Assembly (NCBI GenBank): GCA_034435975.1
Contig: DAOTWD010000132.1
Span: 1-64,000, forward strand
Direction of reading: 5' to 3'
DNA length: 64,000 nt
Source of the DNA: CAKZQX01 sp034435975
Lineage (GTDB): Bacteria > Chloroflexota > Chloroflexia > Chloroflexales > Chloroflexaceae
In this document: positions 53,448 through 62,843 of the stretch, in pieces
How positions within the stretch are numbered: position 1 is the stretch's first letter
Layout of the letters: each line of letters starts with the position of its first letter
Program-made: the position numbers and the translations under genes
Notes under the pieces: model-generated
What the model was told of the DNA's origin: nothing
Database searches by the model: none
Seen by the model: the letters and a program-made list of their open reading frames with translations, nothing else

Positions 53448-53850
53448 TCAACGCTGAGGCACTGACGAATCACATGGCGCGATAGCGTGTCTCGCCGGGG
53501 TACGGCGCGATTGTTCCCTGTTTTGCCCAACATCAATCACAGACGGCAGGCGGTGTTGCGACATGAGACGCAAGAATGTGTCAATGCCATCTGTGCCCGC
53601 ATCGGCAGCAGCGGCGACGAGCAACGATTGTTCCAGGGCCGCCAGGTCTGCGATGGTGGACGCCTGCGACCGCATGGCACGCAACCGATCCAGGTTGCAG
53701 ATCTGGCACATAACCGACATCAGACGCAGCGGCGCATCGGGGAAGCGCAGCCGTACGAGGGCTTCGAGCGCTTCCTGCTCGTTGTGCAGATGCGCTTGCT
53801 GCTCGGCTTCTCGTGCCTGCTGCTCGGCTGTACCACACGTTCTCTCTATC
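53448..53850 (-). pseudogene. Probable remnant of a longer gene, C-terminal part
   Basis: The minus-strand frame stays open from about 53850 and reads AEQQAREAEQQAHLHNEQ, then EALEALVRLRFPDAPLRLM and AALEQSLLVAAAADAG. A Glu/Gln coiled tail followed by such a helix is seen at the C-termini of Uma2- and Rpn-type proteins in Chloroflexota and cyanobacteria. Upstream the frame runs into the family B repeat without an N-terminal domain or start codon except an internal ATG at 53720. I interpret it as a truncated gene. Confidence 0.35.
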
Positions 53851-53861
53851 CTCTTTCTTTT

Positions 53862-53950
53862 GAGGATGCGAGGATGCGGGATGCGGGATGCGGGATGCGC
53901 GGATTCCCGTCGCCTCGTCGCCTCGTCGCCTCGTCGCCTCGTCGCCTCAC
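53862..53950. repeat. Family B repeat, opposite orientation
   Basis: GAGGATGCGAGGATGCGGG and repeated GGGATGC, then GCGGATTCCCGTCGCCTCGTC with GCCTCGTC repeated about five times. It is the reverse-complement form of the block at 39279-39485. It lies between the remnant gene and the U32 peptidase gene. Confidence 0.85.
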
Positions 53951-54077
53951 GCCGTGATCATACCATAGAATGCGGAATTCGCGTAGGCTGCGGCAGCTAT
54001 GGCATCTGTTCACGCCTGAAGTAAGGTACAATACATTACAGAACACAGTCGTGGGCTTGAACAGGAATAGGGTGACG

Positions 54078-56624
54078 ATGATCGAACAGAGGCCGATCTC
54101 CAGACCAGAGGTGATGAGTCCCGCTGGCTACTGGCCGCAGATGCAGGCCGCAATCGAGGCCGGCGCGGATGCGGTCTATTTTGGACTGAACCACTTCACC
54201 GCCCGCGCCAAGGTCGGATTTACGCTGGCCGAACTGCCGGAGGTGTTGCGCACGCTGCATCAGCGCGGCGTGAAGGGCTATGTCACGTTTAACACGCTGG
54301 TGTTTGACCACGAACTCGCCACCGCTGCCCGCACGCTGGCCGCGATTGCCGAGGCGGGCGCAGATGCGATCATTGTTCAGGACATCGGCGTTGCGCGGCT
54401 GGCGCAGCAGATTGCGCCGACGCTCGATGTGCATGGCAGCACGCAGATGAGCATCACCAGCGCCGAGGGTATTCACCTGGCGCAGCGCTTCGGTGTGCGG
54501 CGGGTGGTGCTGGCACGCGAGTTGGCGCTCGATGAGGTGCGCCTGATCCGCGCTCAGACCGATTGCGAACTCGAACTGTTTGTGCATGGGGCGTTGTGCG
54601 TCTCCTACTCCGGGCAATGTTTTTCCTCGGAAGCGTGGGGCGGGCGCAGCGCCAATCGCGGCCAGTGTGCCCAGGCCTGCCGCTTGCCCTATGAATTGAT
54701 CGTCGATGCGCAGGTGCATCCCACCGGCGCGGCGCGTTATCTGCTGTCGCCGGGCGATCTCTCGGCGCTGCAGCATATTCCGGCGATTGTGCAGATCGGG
54801 ATCGCAGCGCTCAAGATCGAGGGGCGCTACAAAGATGCCGATTATGTGGCACTGACCACGCGGGCCTACCGCATGGCCGTTGATGCTGTGTGCGCCGGGC
54901 GTCCACTGCATATCAATCGTAATGACGAGCTACAACTGGAGCAGGTCTTCTCGCGTGGTCTGGGGCCGCACTTCATTGCGGGTACCAATCACCAGACGGT
55001 GGTCGAGGGCCGGGTGCCCCGGCATCGCGGCGTGCTGATGGGCCAGGTGGCGCGGGTCTTGTCCGATCGGGTAATTGTCGTGCCGGAGTCGTCCACCAGC
55101 GTTGCGCCGCTCAAACCCGGTGACGGGTTGGTGTTTGATGCATCCGACTGGCGTAGCCCGGAAGAGCCAGAGGAGGGCGGTCGCGTCTATCACGTGACCG
55201 TCGGGCGCGATGGGCGGCTCACGCTGGAGTTTGGCAACGGAGCGATCAATTTTGCCCGCATCCGTCCCGGCGACCGGGTCTGGCGCACACACGATCCGGA
55301 GATCGATCGCGTGGCGCGGCCCTACCTGCAGGCAACTACGCCGCTGTACAAACAGCCGCTGCGGGTACATGTGACGGCCCACGTGGGTGCGCCACTGGTC
55401 AGTGTCTGGACGCTCGTCGATCAGCCAGACATTCAGGTCATGGTGTGTTCGCCAGCGGCGCTTGATCCAGCCCGGAAACGGGCGTTGAGTGTGGAGGATC
55501 TGCGCGAGCAACTGGGGCGACTGGGCAACACGGCCTATGAACTGGTCGATCTGACGCTCGATCAGCAGGGGCATCCCTTTGTGCCCAGTTCGCTGCTCAA
55601 CCAGGTGCGTCGCCAGGCGGTGGAGCAACTGGCAGCACGCCAGGCCGCACCGCGCCCGCTGATGGTGCATGCGCCGCAGGAGGCGCTGGAGGCATTGCTG
55701 GCGCAGGCCCGCTTAGAGCAGGAGACACAGGCCACACCGCCGTTGCCGCAGTTACACCTGCTGGTACGCACGCCAGAGCAGTTAGAGGCGGCGCTAACGC
55801 TGCATCCGGCCAGTATTACGCTGGATTATCTTGAGCTATATGGCCTGCGTCCGGCAGTCGAGCAAGTGCAGGCGCAGGGCATCACCGCCCGCGTTGCCAG
55901 TCCACGCATCCTCAAGCCGAACGAGCAACGTGTTCTGCGCTTCTTGCTGAAGCTGGGCTGTGAGATTGTGGTACGCTCTGGTGGCTTGCTGGAAGCACTG
56001 CAGAGCGAGGCGCACCCGCCGCTGATCGGCGATTTCAGCCTGAATGCGGCCAATGTGCTAACGGCGGACACGCTGCTGCGGCTTGGCCTGACGCGCCTGA
56101 CGCCGACACACGATTTGAACGCGGCCCAGGTGAGCGATCTGGCGCAAGCGGTGGGGGCTGAACGGATCGAAGTCATCGCCTATCAGCATTTGCCGGTGTT
56201 CCACACCGAGCATTGCGTCTTCTGTCGCTTTCTCTCAACCGGTACCAGCTACAAGGATTGCGGGCGCCCGTGTGAGCAGCATCGGGTTGCGCTGCGCGAT
56301 GTACAGGGGCGAGCGCATCCGGTCATGGCTGATGTGGGCTGCCGCAACACCGTGTTTGGCGCGGAGGCCCAGGAAGCGAGTCGCCATCTTGCCGCGTGGC
56401 AGCAGGCGGGGATTACCCATTTTCGGCTGGAGTTTGCGCACGAGACCGCCGCGCAGGTCAGTGGCATCACCCAGGCCTTCGCCGCCGCTCTGGCCGGTAA
56501 GCTGGAGGCACCGGCGCTGACCCGACAGTTGCAGCACCTCGCGCCGCAAGGCGTGACCGAGGGCAGCCTGTTTGTGCCCGCCGACTATCTGCGGTTGCCG
56601 CTGCTCGGTCAGGAGGTCGGGTAG
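54078..56624 (+). CDS. U32-family peptidase/hydroxylase (RlhA-like, two-part)
   Basis: An 848-residue U32-family protein. The N-terminal U32 domain is typical: PEVMSPAGYWPQMQAAIEAG, DAVYFGLNHFTARAK and ELELFVHGALCVSYSGQCF. The Fe-S/Cys block is SANRGQCAQACRLPYEL, and AALKIEGRYKDADYV follows. A middle DUF3656-like region and a C-terminal second U32-like part with HCVFCRFLSTGTSYKDCGRP and GCRNTVF follow. Members include RlhA, which hydroxylates 23S rRNA, and others acting in tRNA or ubiquinone hydroxylation; the length and Cys pattern fit RlhA-like proteins. The ATG at 54078 is preferred to 53970 because ISRPEVMSPAG is the family start. Exact activity unproven. Confidence 0.88.
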   Translation: MIEQRPISRPEVMSPAGYWPQMQAAIEAGADAVYFGLNHFTARAKVGFTLAELPEVLRTLHQRGVKGYVTFNTLVFDHELATAARTLAAIAEAGADAIIVQDIGVARLAQQIAPTLDVHGSTQMSITSAEGIHLAQRFGVRRVVLARELALDEVRLIRAQTDCELELFVHGALCVSYSGQCFSSEAWGGRSANRGQCAQACRLPYELIVDAQVHPTGAARYLLSPGDLSALQHIPAIVQIGIAALKIEGRYKDADYVALTTRAYRMAVDAVCAGRPLHINRNDELQLEQVFSRGLGPHFIAGTNHQTVVEGRVPRHRGVLMGQVARVLSDRVIVVPESSTSVAPLKPGDGLVFDASDWRSPEEPEEGGRVYHVTVGRDGRLTLEFGNGAINFARIRPGDRVWRTHDPEIDRVARPYLQATTPLYKQPLRVHVTAHVGAPLVSVWTLVDQPDIQVMVCSPAALDPARKRALSVEDLREQLGRLGNTAYELVDLTLDQQGHPFVPSSLLNQVRRQAVEQLAARQAAPRPLMVHAPQEALEALLAQARLEQETQATPPLPQLHLLVRTPEQLEAALTLHPASITLDYLELYGLRPAVEQVQAQGITARVASPRILKPNEQRVLRFLLKLGCEIVVRSGGLLEALQSEAHPPLIGDFSLNAANVLTADTLLRLGLTRLTPTHDLNAAQVSDLAQAVGAERIEVIAYQHLPVFHTEHCVFCRFLSTGTSYKDCGRPCEQHRVALRDVQGRAHPVMADVGCRNTVFGAEAQEASRHLAAWQQAGITHFRLEFAHETAAQVSGITQAFAAALAGKLEAPALTRQLQHLAPQGVTEGSLFVPADYLRLPLLGQEVG

Positions 56625-56684
56625 GGGATAGGGAAGAGGGGAGAGGTAAAAGGTCGGTTGCCTGTCTCTGGTCATCTTCCAGCA

Positions 56685-56813
56685 CGTCAGCCCGCGTCGG
56701 CGGGCTTTGCTCCGGCGTAGCCCGCCCGTTCACGGGCCGGGCGCAGCGGTGGTACGTCAGCCCGCGTCGGCGGGCTTTGCTCCGGCGTAGCCCGCCCGTT
56801 CACGGGCCGGGCG
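56685..56813. repeat. Two tandem copies of dispersed palindromic repeat family C
   Basis: A 59-bp unit starting CGTCAGCCCGCGTCGGCGGG and ending GTTCACGGGCCGGGCG occurs at 56685-56743 and 56755-56813, a 70-bp period with identical unit sequence. Each unit contains two hairpins (GCCCGC...GCGGGC and CCCGTTCACGGG). A diverged third copy is at 15903-15946. Confidence 0.9.
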
Positions 56814-56832
56814 ATGCTTAGAAGGAAATACT

Positions 56833-57438
56833 ATGACCACACTTTTACGCTGGACTTCCAGCGATCTGGAATACTTCCCGGACGACGGCAAACGGCGCGA
56901 GATTATTGATGGCGAACTATACGTTTCAAAGCAACCTGATTGGCATCATCAGGTCATTTCAGGTCATCTTAGTGGGTTCCTTGAGGCCTGGAGCATGTAA
57001 TATGACACTGGTATGGCGGCGATTGCCCCCGGCGTGATTTTGGCTGAGGATGACGATGTGGTACCCGATGTGGTCTGGGCCAGCCACGCACGCCTGGCGC
57101 ACATTCTGCGTGGTGGTAAGCTCTATGGCGCACCTGAACTGGTGATCGAGGTACTGTCTCCTGGCAAGCGCAATGCGCAACGTGACCGCGAGACAAAGCT
57201 CAAACTGTATGCCCGGCGCGGGGTGGACGAGTACTGGATCGTGGACTGGACACGTCACGCGCTGGACATGTATCGGCATAGTGGTGAGTTTCTGGTTCTA
57301 GCCGAGACGCCTGGCATCGGCGACCAGGGGACATCACCGTTGCGGCCCGGCTTCAGGCTCGCGCTTGATCGACTGTTTGCGAACATCCCGCGCCCGATCA
57401 AGACGGAAGAGGATGAGGATGGGGAAGCGACGTGCTAA
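56833..57438 (+). pseudogene. Uma2-family endonuclease-like gene interrupted by one in-frame stop
   Basis: Frame 1 from ATG 56833 reads RREIIDGELYVSKQPDWHHQ and ends at TAA 56998-57000 after WSM. The same frame continues without shift as YDTGMAAIAPGVILAEDDDV, VPDVVWASH, PELVIEVLSPGKRNAQRDRE, KLKLYARRGVDEYWIVDWTR. These are the PD-(D/E)XK Uma2 (DUF820) core motifs. Apart from one nonsense codon the 200-residue gene is intact. It may be a recent pseudogene, or a site of readthrough. It follows directly after family C repeats. Confidence 0.85.
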
Positions 57439-57517
57439 TGGACAGGGGCAGCGTCGCCATCCAGCAGCAGGTGGGAGCGACCTGACCGTGCAACATTGCT
57501 CCCACCTGTCGCATCAA

Positions 57518-58426
57518 CTAGCCCTTCAGTACGGGCTGTTCGTCTTGTTCTGCCAGCAGCAGATTCTTAAGCAGCATATCGCTGTGCTGCGGCAGGAGTG
57601 CCAGACTCGCCTTTCCTTCACAGATCTGCTCTGTCTCCAGAATATCAAACAAAGCCCGTGCCACTGCCGGTTCTTTACCAATCGCTTGCAGCGCCGCGCC
57701 CACAATCGCCGGGCGGATCGCCGCAGCGCGGGCAAACTCTATTGCGGCTTGTCGATCCGCCGTGCTGGTGATAACGTTCACCCGATTGGCTCCATCTTGC
57801 CGAATCGCCGATGTGACCTGCCGCAAGCGGTTGACCACTTTGGACTCAATTTGACGGATCATCTCCGCGTCACGGAAGTGTACCTTACGAATGTAGACTG
57901 AGCCAAGCCGGTAGCCCCATTCCTGTGATTGTTGCGTGACTTCCTCGCGTACTATCCGGCTCATCGCGTGGCGATTCTCCAGCATTTCTTGCAACGGCAT
58001 GTTGCTCAGGCAGCGCACGGTTGCATTGCTCACACTGGCTGCCAGTGAGCCGCATGGATCAGCATTGCGAAAGAGAAATGCTATCGGATCACTGACATAC
58101 ATTTCATACCAGATGCCGATGCCCATCGGGGCACCTTCCTCGGAGTTAACCGGCTGACTGCGCAAATACTGCTGATCCAGCCGCAGATCAACCACTTTGC
58201 ACTGTCCAAACCAATGAACAATCAATGCCCGCCAGCCCAGCTTAAACCACAGCCAGTGCAACCCTGGCTCGGAGATCGTTGTCAGCACGCGACCGAATAG
58301 AATATAGACATGACAGTAACCTTCTTTGACAATCGTATACACACCGAAGGCGCGCAGCAAACCAAACACCAACCATTCGATAAAGAACATCAAGAAAAAA
58401 ACTATCACCACCGTGCTGATAAACAT
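57518..58426 (-). CDS. SPFH/band 7 membrane protein, second of pair
   Basis: A 302-residue protein with one N-terminal membrane helix (VVIVFFLMFFIEWLVFGLL) and an SPFH (stomatin/prohibitin/HflC-type) domain. RVLTTISEPGLHWLWF, EMYVSDPIAFLF, SNMPLQEMLENRHAMSRIV and YIRKVHFRDAEMIRQIE are visible, then a helical tail. Such proteins form membrane microdomain rings and often regulate proteases. It is translationally coupled to its upstream partner: stop and start share one base (TAATG). Confidence 0.88.
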   Translation of the reverse strand: MFISTVVIVFFLMFFIEWLVFGLLRAFGVYTIVKEGYCHVYILFGRVLTTISEPGLHWLWFKLGWRALIVHWFGQCKVVDLRLDQQYLRSQPVNSEEGAPMGIGIWYEMYVSDPIAFLFRNADPCGSLAASVSNATVRCLSNMPLQEMLENRHAMSRIVREEVTQQSQEWGYRLGSVYIRKVHFRDAEMIRQIESKVVNRLRQVTSAIRQDGANRVNVITSTADRQAAIEFARAAAIRPAIVGAALQAIGKEPAVARALFDILETEQICEGKASLALLPQHSDMLLKNLLLAEQDEQPVLKG

Positions 58427-59445
58427 TATGATCGTACCTCCATGATAATACGTTGTGCCTGGCGGTAGAGCTTCATCCGTACATTCCGCAGATACAAGTT
58501 CAGTACTTCTGGCCCGTGGGCGTGCAGTTCGCGCAGTTGCGCGGCGAGTGCGTTAAGTGGTTCAACTTCGGCCTGTGCTTTCAGGGTTTCAATCTCCACC
58601 GCCCGCCGTGATTCTACAATCTTCTGGTCGGCAGACGCATGCGCCAGGCTTATATCTGACGAAACCTGGTTGTGGGCGGTATTGATTGCGGCTAATGCTG
58701 ACTCCACCTCGGTCGGTGGATCAATGCTGGTGATGAGTGATGCTTCCAGGATGACCCCATAGCGCACGGCTGAAGAGAGGCATTCCCGATCCATATGCGT
58801 ATTGAGTTCACGCAAGTTTTTGCGCAAATCATTGATCGAAATGCCCTCAAAGATACTCGGATCAATCGTAGATGATTCGGGGAGCAACCCGGCTGCACTG
58901 GACGCAGGCGCACGAAAATTGGCAATCCGTTCGCGTAATATCGAAATAAAATACCCTAGCTGATGCACAAGTGGTCGCTTGACCCCAAAGAGATACGCAT
59001 ACAGGTGGTTTTCCGACACGCGGTAGCGTAGCTGTCCGGTCAAGCCGGTATTCAATTGATCGCGGGTGACGGCTTCTAGCACGGTGCCACCCCGATTCGC
59101 TCGCGGGTCTTCCGGATCTGTGGCTATATTGACCGTCTGGGTGGCTATCGAAACCTTGTGAATCCGTTCCCAGGGCCACTTGAAGTATGGGCCACCTGGC
59201 GGAATAACCCGTACTTTGGGATAGGTATAGCGTTCGCGTTCTTCGGGGCGCAAATATTCGGCAAAAGGATCATCAGCGGTTGTACCATCCAGGCGCTCCG
59301 CCCGTCCAAAAATGGTTTTCACTGCCCGTTCATTTTGATCGACGGTATAGAAGCTAGTCAGCCCATAACGTACTAGCAACCAGACTATAATGCCAGTAAT
59401 GACTCCCCCCAAAATGTTGAACAACAGTCCGAGCAAAAAATCCAT
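58426..59445 (-). CDS. SPFH/band 7 membrane protein, first of pair (HflK-like)
   Basis: A 339-residue SPFH-domain protein with an N-terminal membrane helix (LLFNILGGVITGIIVWLLVR). QNERAVKTIFGRAER, PPGGPYFKWPWERIHKVSI and TGLTGQLRYRVSENHLYAYL are typical. The C-terminal ISLAHASADQKIVESRRAVE is the coiled, Ala/Glu-rich helix of the family. Together with the downstream gene it resembles an HflK/HflC-like two-component ring. No FtsH gene is next to it. It has no close neighbour upstream. Confidence 0.88.
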   Translation of the reverse strand: MDFLLGLLFNILGGVITGIIVWLLVRYGLTSFYTVDQNERAVKTIFGRAERLDGTTADDPFAEYLRPEERERYTYPKVRVIPPGGPYFKWPWERIHKVSIATQTVNIATDPEDPRANRGGTVLEAVTRDQLNTGLTGQLRYRVSENHLYAYLFGVKRPLVHQLGYFISILRERIANFRAPASSAAGLLPESSTIDPSIFEGISINDLRKNLRELNTHMDRECLSSAVRYGVILEASLITSIDPPTEVESALAAINTAHNQVSSDISLAHASADQKIVESRRAVEIETLKAQAEVEPLNALAAQLRELHAHGPEVLNLYLRNVRMKLYRQAQRIIMEVRS

Positions 59446-59962
59446 ACGTTGTACGCTCCTTGTGATGATGAATATAGATCCTGTGTTCCGACCAGTGGTT
59501 TGAGCCGTTACGCAGTGCTATCATATGCCACCGTGCCGATCATGCTCCGGCTCAAGCAACGGTGGTATGTGACTGGTTCCACACGGCATCTTCGGTCTAA
59601 CGGTGATGCTTAATACATCTTACGTAAATGTTACAGCAAAAGTTACAGCAGCGTCACGCCGGATGGGGTACAGTAAAAAGGTACTGGGTACAGGTGTCAG
59701 ATTCCACCCCCCTGAGCATCTGTATTGTTTACCACTGTCGTGAACGACTATTTTGCGGTATCATTATCAGGTAAAACACATGTTCACGATAAAGGGAACT
59801 AGTACTCATCTGTCACCTGTCCCCTGTCATCGAAAGACACCGCCTCTCGGCGTACCAGAGGACGGTTCGTATATGGTGCAAGGCACGCTGGGCAATATGC
59901 CTGTGGAGGGTCGGATGGATAGGGGCACGATCCTGCCGTGCCCCTGCGTTCATGCGCGTTTT
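59446..59962. other. Intergenic region between SPFH genes and lpdA
   Basis: A 517-bp spacer with no supported gene. The 110-codon plus-strand frame at 59753 is not protein-like. Imperfect inverted repeat CATATGCCACCGT (about 59522) and ACGGTGGTATGTG (about 59559) could be an operator. GTTACAGCAAAAGTTACAGCA at about 59630 is a short direct repeat. Confidence 0.4.
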
Positions 59963-61372
59963 CTATATGTGAATGGCCGCCCCGTTGACCACCGCGTGCG
60001 CCGCCTCGCCAATCGCCTCGTAGAGCGTCGGGTGGGCATGGATGGTGTGCATCATGCTCTCGCCGGTGGCCTCGTGGCTTAACGCCATCCCGCCCTCGCT
60101 GATGATCTCGGTGACGTGCGGGCCAATCATATGCACGCCCAGCACCTCACCATAGTGCGCATCGGCCACAATCTTGATAAACCCGGCCCGGCTCTGCCCC
60201 AGAATACGCGCCTTGCCGTTGGCCGAGAACGGAAACTTGCCCACCTTGACCTCATAGCCGCGTTCGCGGGCCTTCGCCTCAGATAGGCCCACGCTGGCAA
60301 TCTCTGGATTGCAGTAGGTGCAGGACGGAATACGCTCGTAGTCAATTGGTTGTCCTGCATGCCCGGCAATATGTTCAACCGCCAGAATGCCCTCTGCACT
60401 GGCGACATGCGCCAGCCACGGCGTGGGAATACAATCGCCAATCGCATATATCCCTTCGACACTGGTGCGCATATACTGATCAACCGTGATAAACCCGCGT
60501 CCGTCCATCTCGACGCCCAGTTCTTCCAGGCCAATCCCTCTGGTGCGCGGTGTAATCCCAATTCCCAGTAGCATACGTTCAGCCTGAAGCCGCTGCTCCA
60601 TGCCGTTACTGTCAATGACCGTGGCAATCACCTGATCCACGCTGCGATCAACACGGTGTAATTTTGCCCCGGTCAGCAGCTTGATCCGGCGGCGCTGAAA
60701 CACTTTCGCCAGTTCCGCACTGACCTCTTCGTCTTCCAGCGGGACAATGCGTGGCAGGGCCTCGATCACCGTTACATCGGAGCCAAATGCCCGGAACATG
60801 GATGCAAATTCAACACCGATTGCTCCCGCGCCCACAATCAACAAGCTGCGTGGCACCTCGGATATTTCCAGCATCCCGGTTGAAGAGAGGATCCGATCCT
60901 CATCAAACTCAATCCCCGGCAATGTGCGGGGTTGGGCACCTGTCGCCACCAGGATATTTCTAGTCTGCAACGTCTGTTCTTCACCAGCCTGGGTGCGTAT
61001 GCGCACCTGTCCACGCCCGGCAAGCGTGCCCCAACCTTCAACCAGATCGATCTTGTTCTTCTTCAAAAGATAGGCCACCCCGTCTGTACTCTGTTTGACC
61101 ACCGTCTGCTTGTGTTTCATTGCCAGCGCCAGATCAAAACTGACCTCGTTGATCAGCACGCCGAAGCGCTTACCATCCCGGGCCTCCTCCAGGAGGTCGG
61201 CGCTGTGTAAGAGCGCCTTGGTCGGAATGCACCCGATATTCAGACACACACCACCCAGCGCACCCGCCTCGACCACTGCTGCCTTCAGCCCCAATTGACC
61301 GGCCCGCACCGCCGCGACATACCCGCCCGGCCCGGAACCGATAATCACCACATCATAGATTGTATTGCTCAC
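59963..61372 (-). CDS. lpdA: Dihydrolipoamide dehydrogenase
   Basis: E3 flavoprotein that reoxidises dihydrolipoamide in 2-oxoacid dehydrogenase or glycine-cleavage complexes. FAD site VVIIGSGPGGYVAAVRAGQLG, redox-active GGVCLNIGCIPTKALL (two cysteines), NAD-binding GAGAIGVEFASMFRAFG and YAIGDCIPTPWLAH are intact. The C-terminal catalytic His/Glu is in HAHPTLYEAIGEA. The 469 residues are normal. GTG 61372 follows GGAAGGAAGACAAC. No E1/E2 gene is adjacent, so its complex is not defined here. Confidence 0.95.
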   Translation of the reverse strand: MSNTIYDVVIIGSGPGGYVAAVRAGQLGLKAAVVEAGALGGVCLNIGCIPTKALLHSADLLEEARDGKRFGVLINEVSFDLALAMKHKQTVVKQSTDGVAYLLKKNKIDLVEGWGTLAGRGQVRIRTQAGEEQTLQTRNILVATGAQPRTLPGIEFDEDRILSSTGMLEISEVPRSLLIVGAGAIGVEFASMFRAFGSDVTVIEALPRIVPLEDEEVSAELAKVFQRRRIKLLTGAKLHRVDRSVDQVIATVIDSNGMEQRLQAERMLLGIGITPRTRGIGLEELGVEMDGRGFITVDQYMRTSVEGIYAIGDCIPTPWLAHVASAEGILAVEHIAGHAGQPIDYERIPSCTYCNPEIASVGLSEAKARERGYEVKVGKFPFSANGKARILGQSRAGFIKIVADAHYGEVLGVHMIGPHVTEIISEGGMALSHEATGESMMHTIHAHPTLYEAIGEAAHAVVNGAAIHI

Positions 61373-61445
61373 GTTGTCTTCCTTCCGCTTTTCAGGGTAC
61401 AGGGTGCAGGGACAGGTTCTACCCCTATCGACACTGCACCGCAGA

Positions 61446-62843
61446 CTATCCGATCAAAATCTGCTCTTCGGGATAGGTCACGAGCTGGGTTGCACGCTGC
61501 TGTGTGCGTGCCAGTGCGATCACAATCGTCAAAGCACCTAACCGTCCCCAGAACATCACACACATGATCACCAGTTGTCCAAACCAGTTGAGGTGACCGG
61601 TAAATGCCAGGCTTAAACCACAGGTTGCAAAGGCCGAAACCACCTCAAAAAAAGCCGTCTCCAGAGTTGTATCGTGGGTCATCAGAATCAGCCAGGTTGC
61701 GGTGTGAACCACGAGCAGCGAAATCGTTAATACCGCCGCAGCCTTTCGCACCATCCAGATCGCAATGGTGCGCCCACCAATCTGGGCGGTGGGTAAACCT
61801 TGCGCATAGCCCCACAACGCCAGTGTCAATACGGCAAACGTACCTGTCGTGATACCACCACCCATGGACGCGGGGGCACACCCGATAAACATCAGGCCGA
61901 TCAACAGGAACTGGCTGGCTGCGGAAAGATTTTCAAGACCGTTCACGCCCGCAAAACCGGCAGTACGCGCCGAGATCGACTGAAAGAAGGTGATCAGCAG
62001 TCGCCGCGGCCAGGGTTCCGTCGTCAGGAACATTCCCGGACGACTCTCAGCCAGAAACATACCGACCCCCCCGATACAGAGCAATGCCACCACGACGACC
62101 AGCGTGATCCGCGTATGCAGGGATATACGATGGTGCTGTGGCCAGGTCAGCAGATCTGATAATACAGGAATGCCCAGCCCCCCCAGAAAGATCAGGGTGC
62201 CCATAATCAACAGGGTCGTATTGTCTTTGGGAATGCCATTCGGATAATCGGGCAATCCGGTGAATAGGTCAAAACCGGCATTACAAAAAGCCGAGACGGC
62301 GTGAAAGATGGCATAAAAGACGGCACGTGTATTGCCCAGCGTACCGCGCCAATGAAGCCACAACAGTATAGCACCGCAGCCCTCAATGGTGAAAACCGTT
62401 ACCAGGATGCGCCGGGTTAACTGCACGATCGCGCCGGGTACCAGTAATCCCAACGAGTCGCTCAATGCCACCCGGTCGAGCAGCGAAATCTTGCGCCCCA
62501 GCAGGCGAAAGACGACCACTGCCGCAACCATAAAACCCACGCCACCGATCTGGATCAGACACAGCAAGACAATCTGGCCTGGAAGCGTCAGATCACGTAC
62601 CGGCACAATAATAGTCAGCCCGGTGACACTCAAGGCTGAGGTTGCCGTAAAGACGGCCTCGTTCAGTGCCAGGCGCCGGGTCGTGCCCATTGTGGGCATC
62701 ATCAGGGCCAGGGTGCCGATAATCACCAGAAATAGCAAGCCACCAATCAACCGCAGCGCCGTCGGCGGTGGGCGATAGCGGGAACGGTAACGCCCACGTG
62801 TGCGGCGGAGCAGTGCACGGGCCTGATCAGGCAGTGATTTCAT
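61446..62843 (-). CDS. TrkH/KtrB-family potassium uptake membrane protein
   Basis: A 465-residue channel-like subunit of a Trk/Ktr potassium uptake system. Family features are SALSVTGLT (first selectivity loop), HAVSAFCNAGFD, SISARTAGFAGV and VVSAFATCGLSLAF. These are four P-loops, each with the conserved glycine, within an eight-helix pattern. The gene starts four bases inside the end of the TrkA gene (ATGA overlap). Confidence 0.92.
   Translation of the reverse strand: MKSLPDQARALLRRTRGRYRSRYRPPPTALRLIGGLLFLVIIGTLALMMPTMGTTRRLALNEAVFTATSALSVTGLTIIVPVRDLTLPGQIVLLCLIQIGGVGFMVAAVVVFRLLGRKISLLDRVALSDSLGLLVPGAIVQLTRRILVTVFTIEGCGAILLWLHWRGTLGNTRAVFYAIFHAVSAFCNAGFDLFTGLPDYPNGIPKDNTTLLIMGTLIFLGGLGIPVLSDLLTWPQHHRISLHTRITLVVVVALLCIGGVGMFLAESRPGMFLTTEPWPRRLLITFFQSISARTAGFAGVNGLENLSAASQFLLIGLMFIGCAPASMGGGITTGTFAVLTLALWGYAQGLPTAQIGGRTIAIWMVRKAAAVLTISLLVVHTATWLILMTHDTTLETAFFEVVSAFATCGLSLAFTGHLNWFGQLVIMCVMFWGRLGALTIVIALARTQQRATQLVTYPEEQILIG

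Noticed and set aside
57365..57901. Plus-strand ORF overlapping Uma2 and SPFH genes
   Set aside because: Antisense to the well-supported SPFH gene; composition not protein-like.
59753..60082. Plus-strand ORF before lpdA
   Set aside because: Ends antisense inside lpdA and has no ribosome site.
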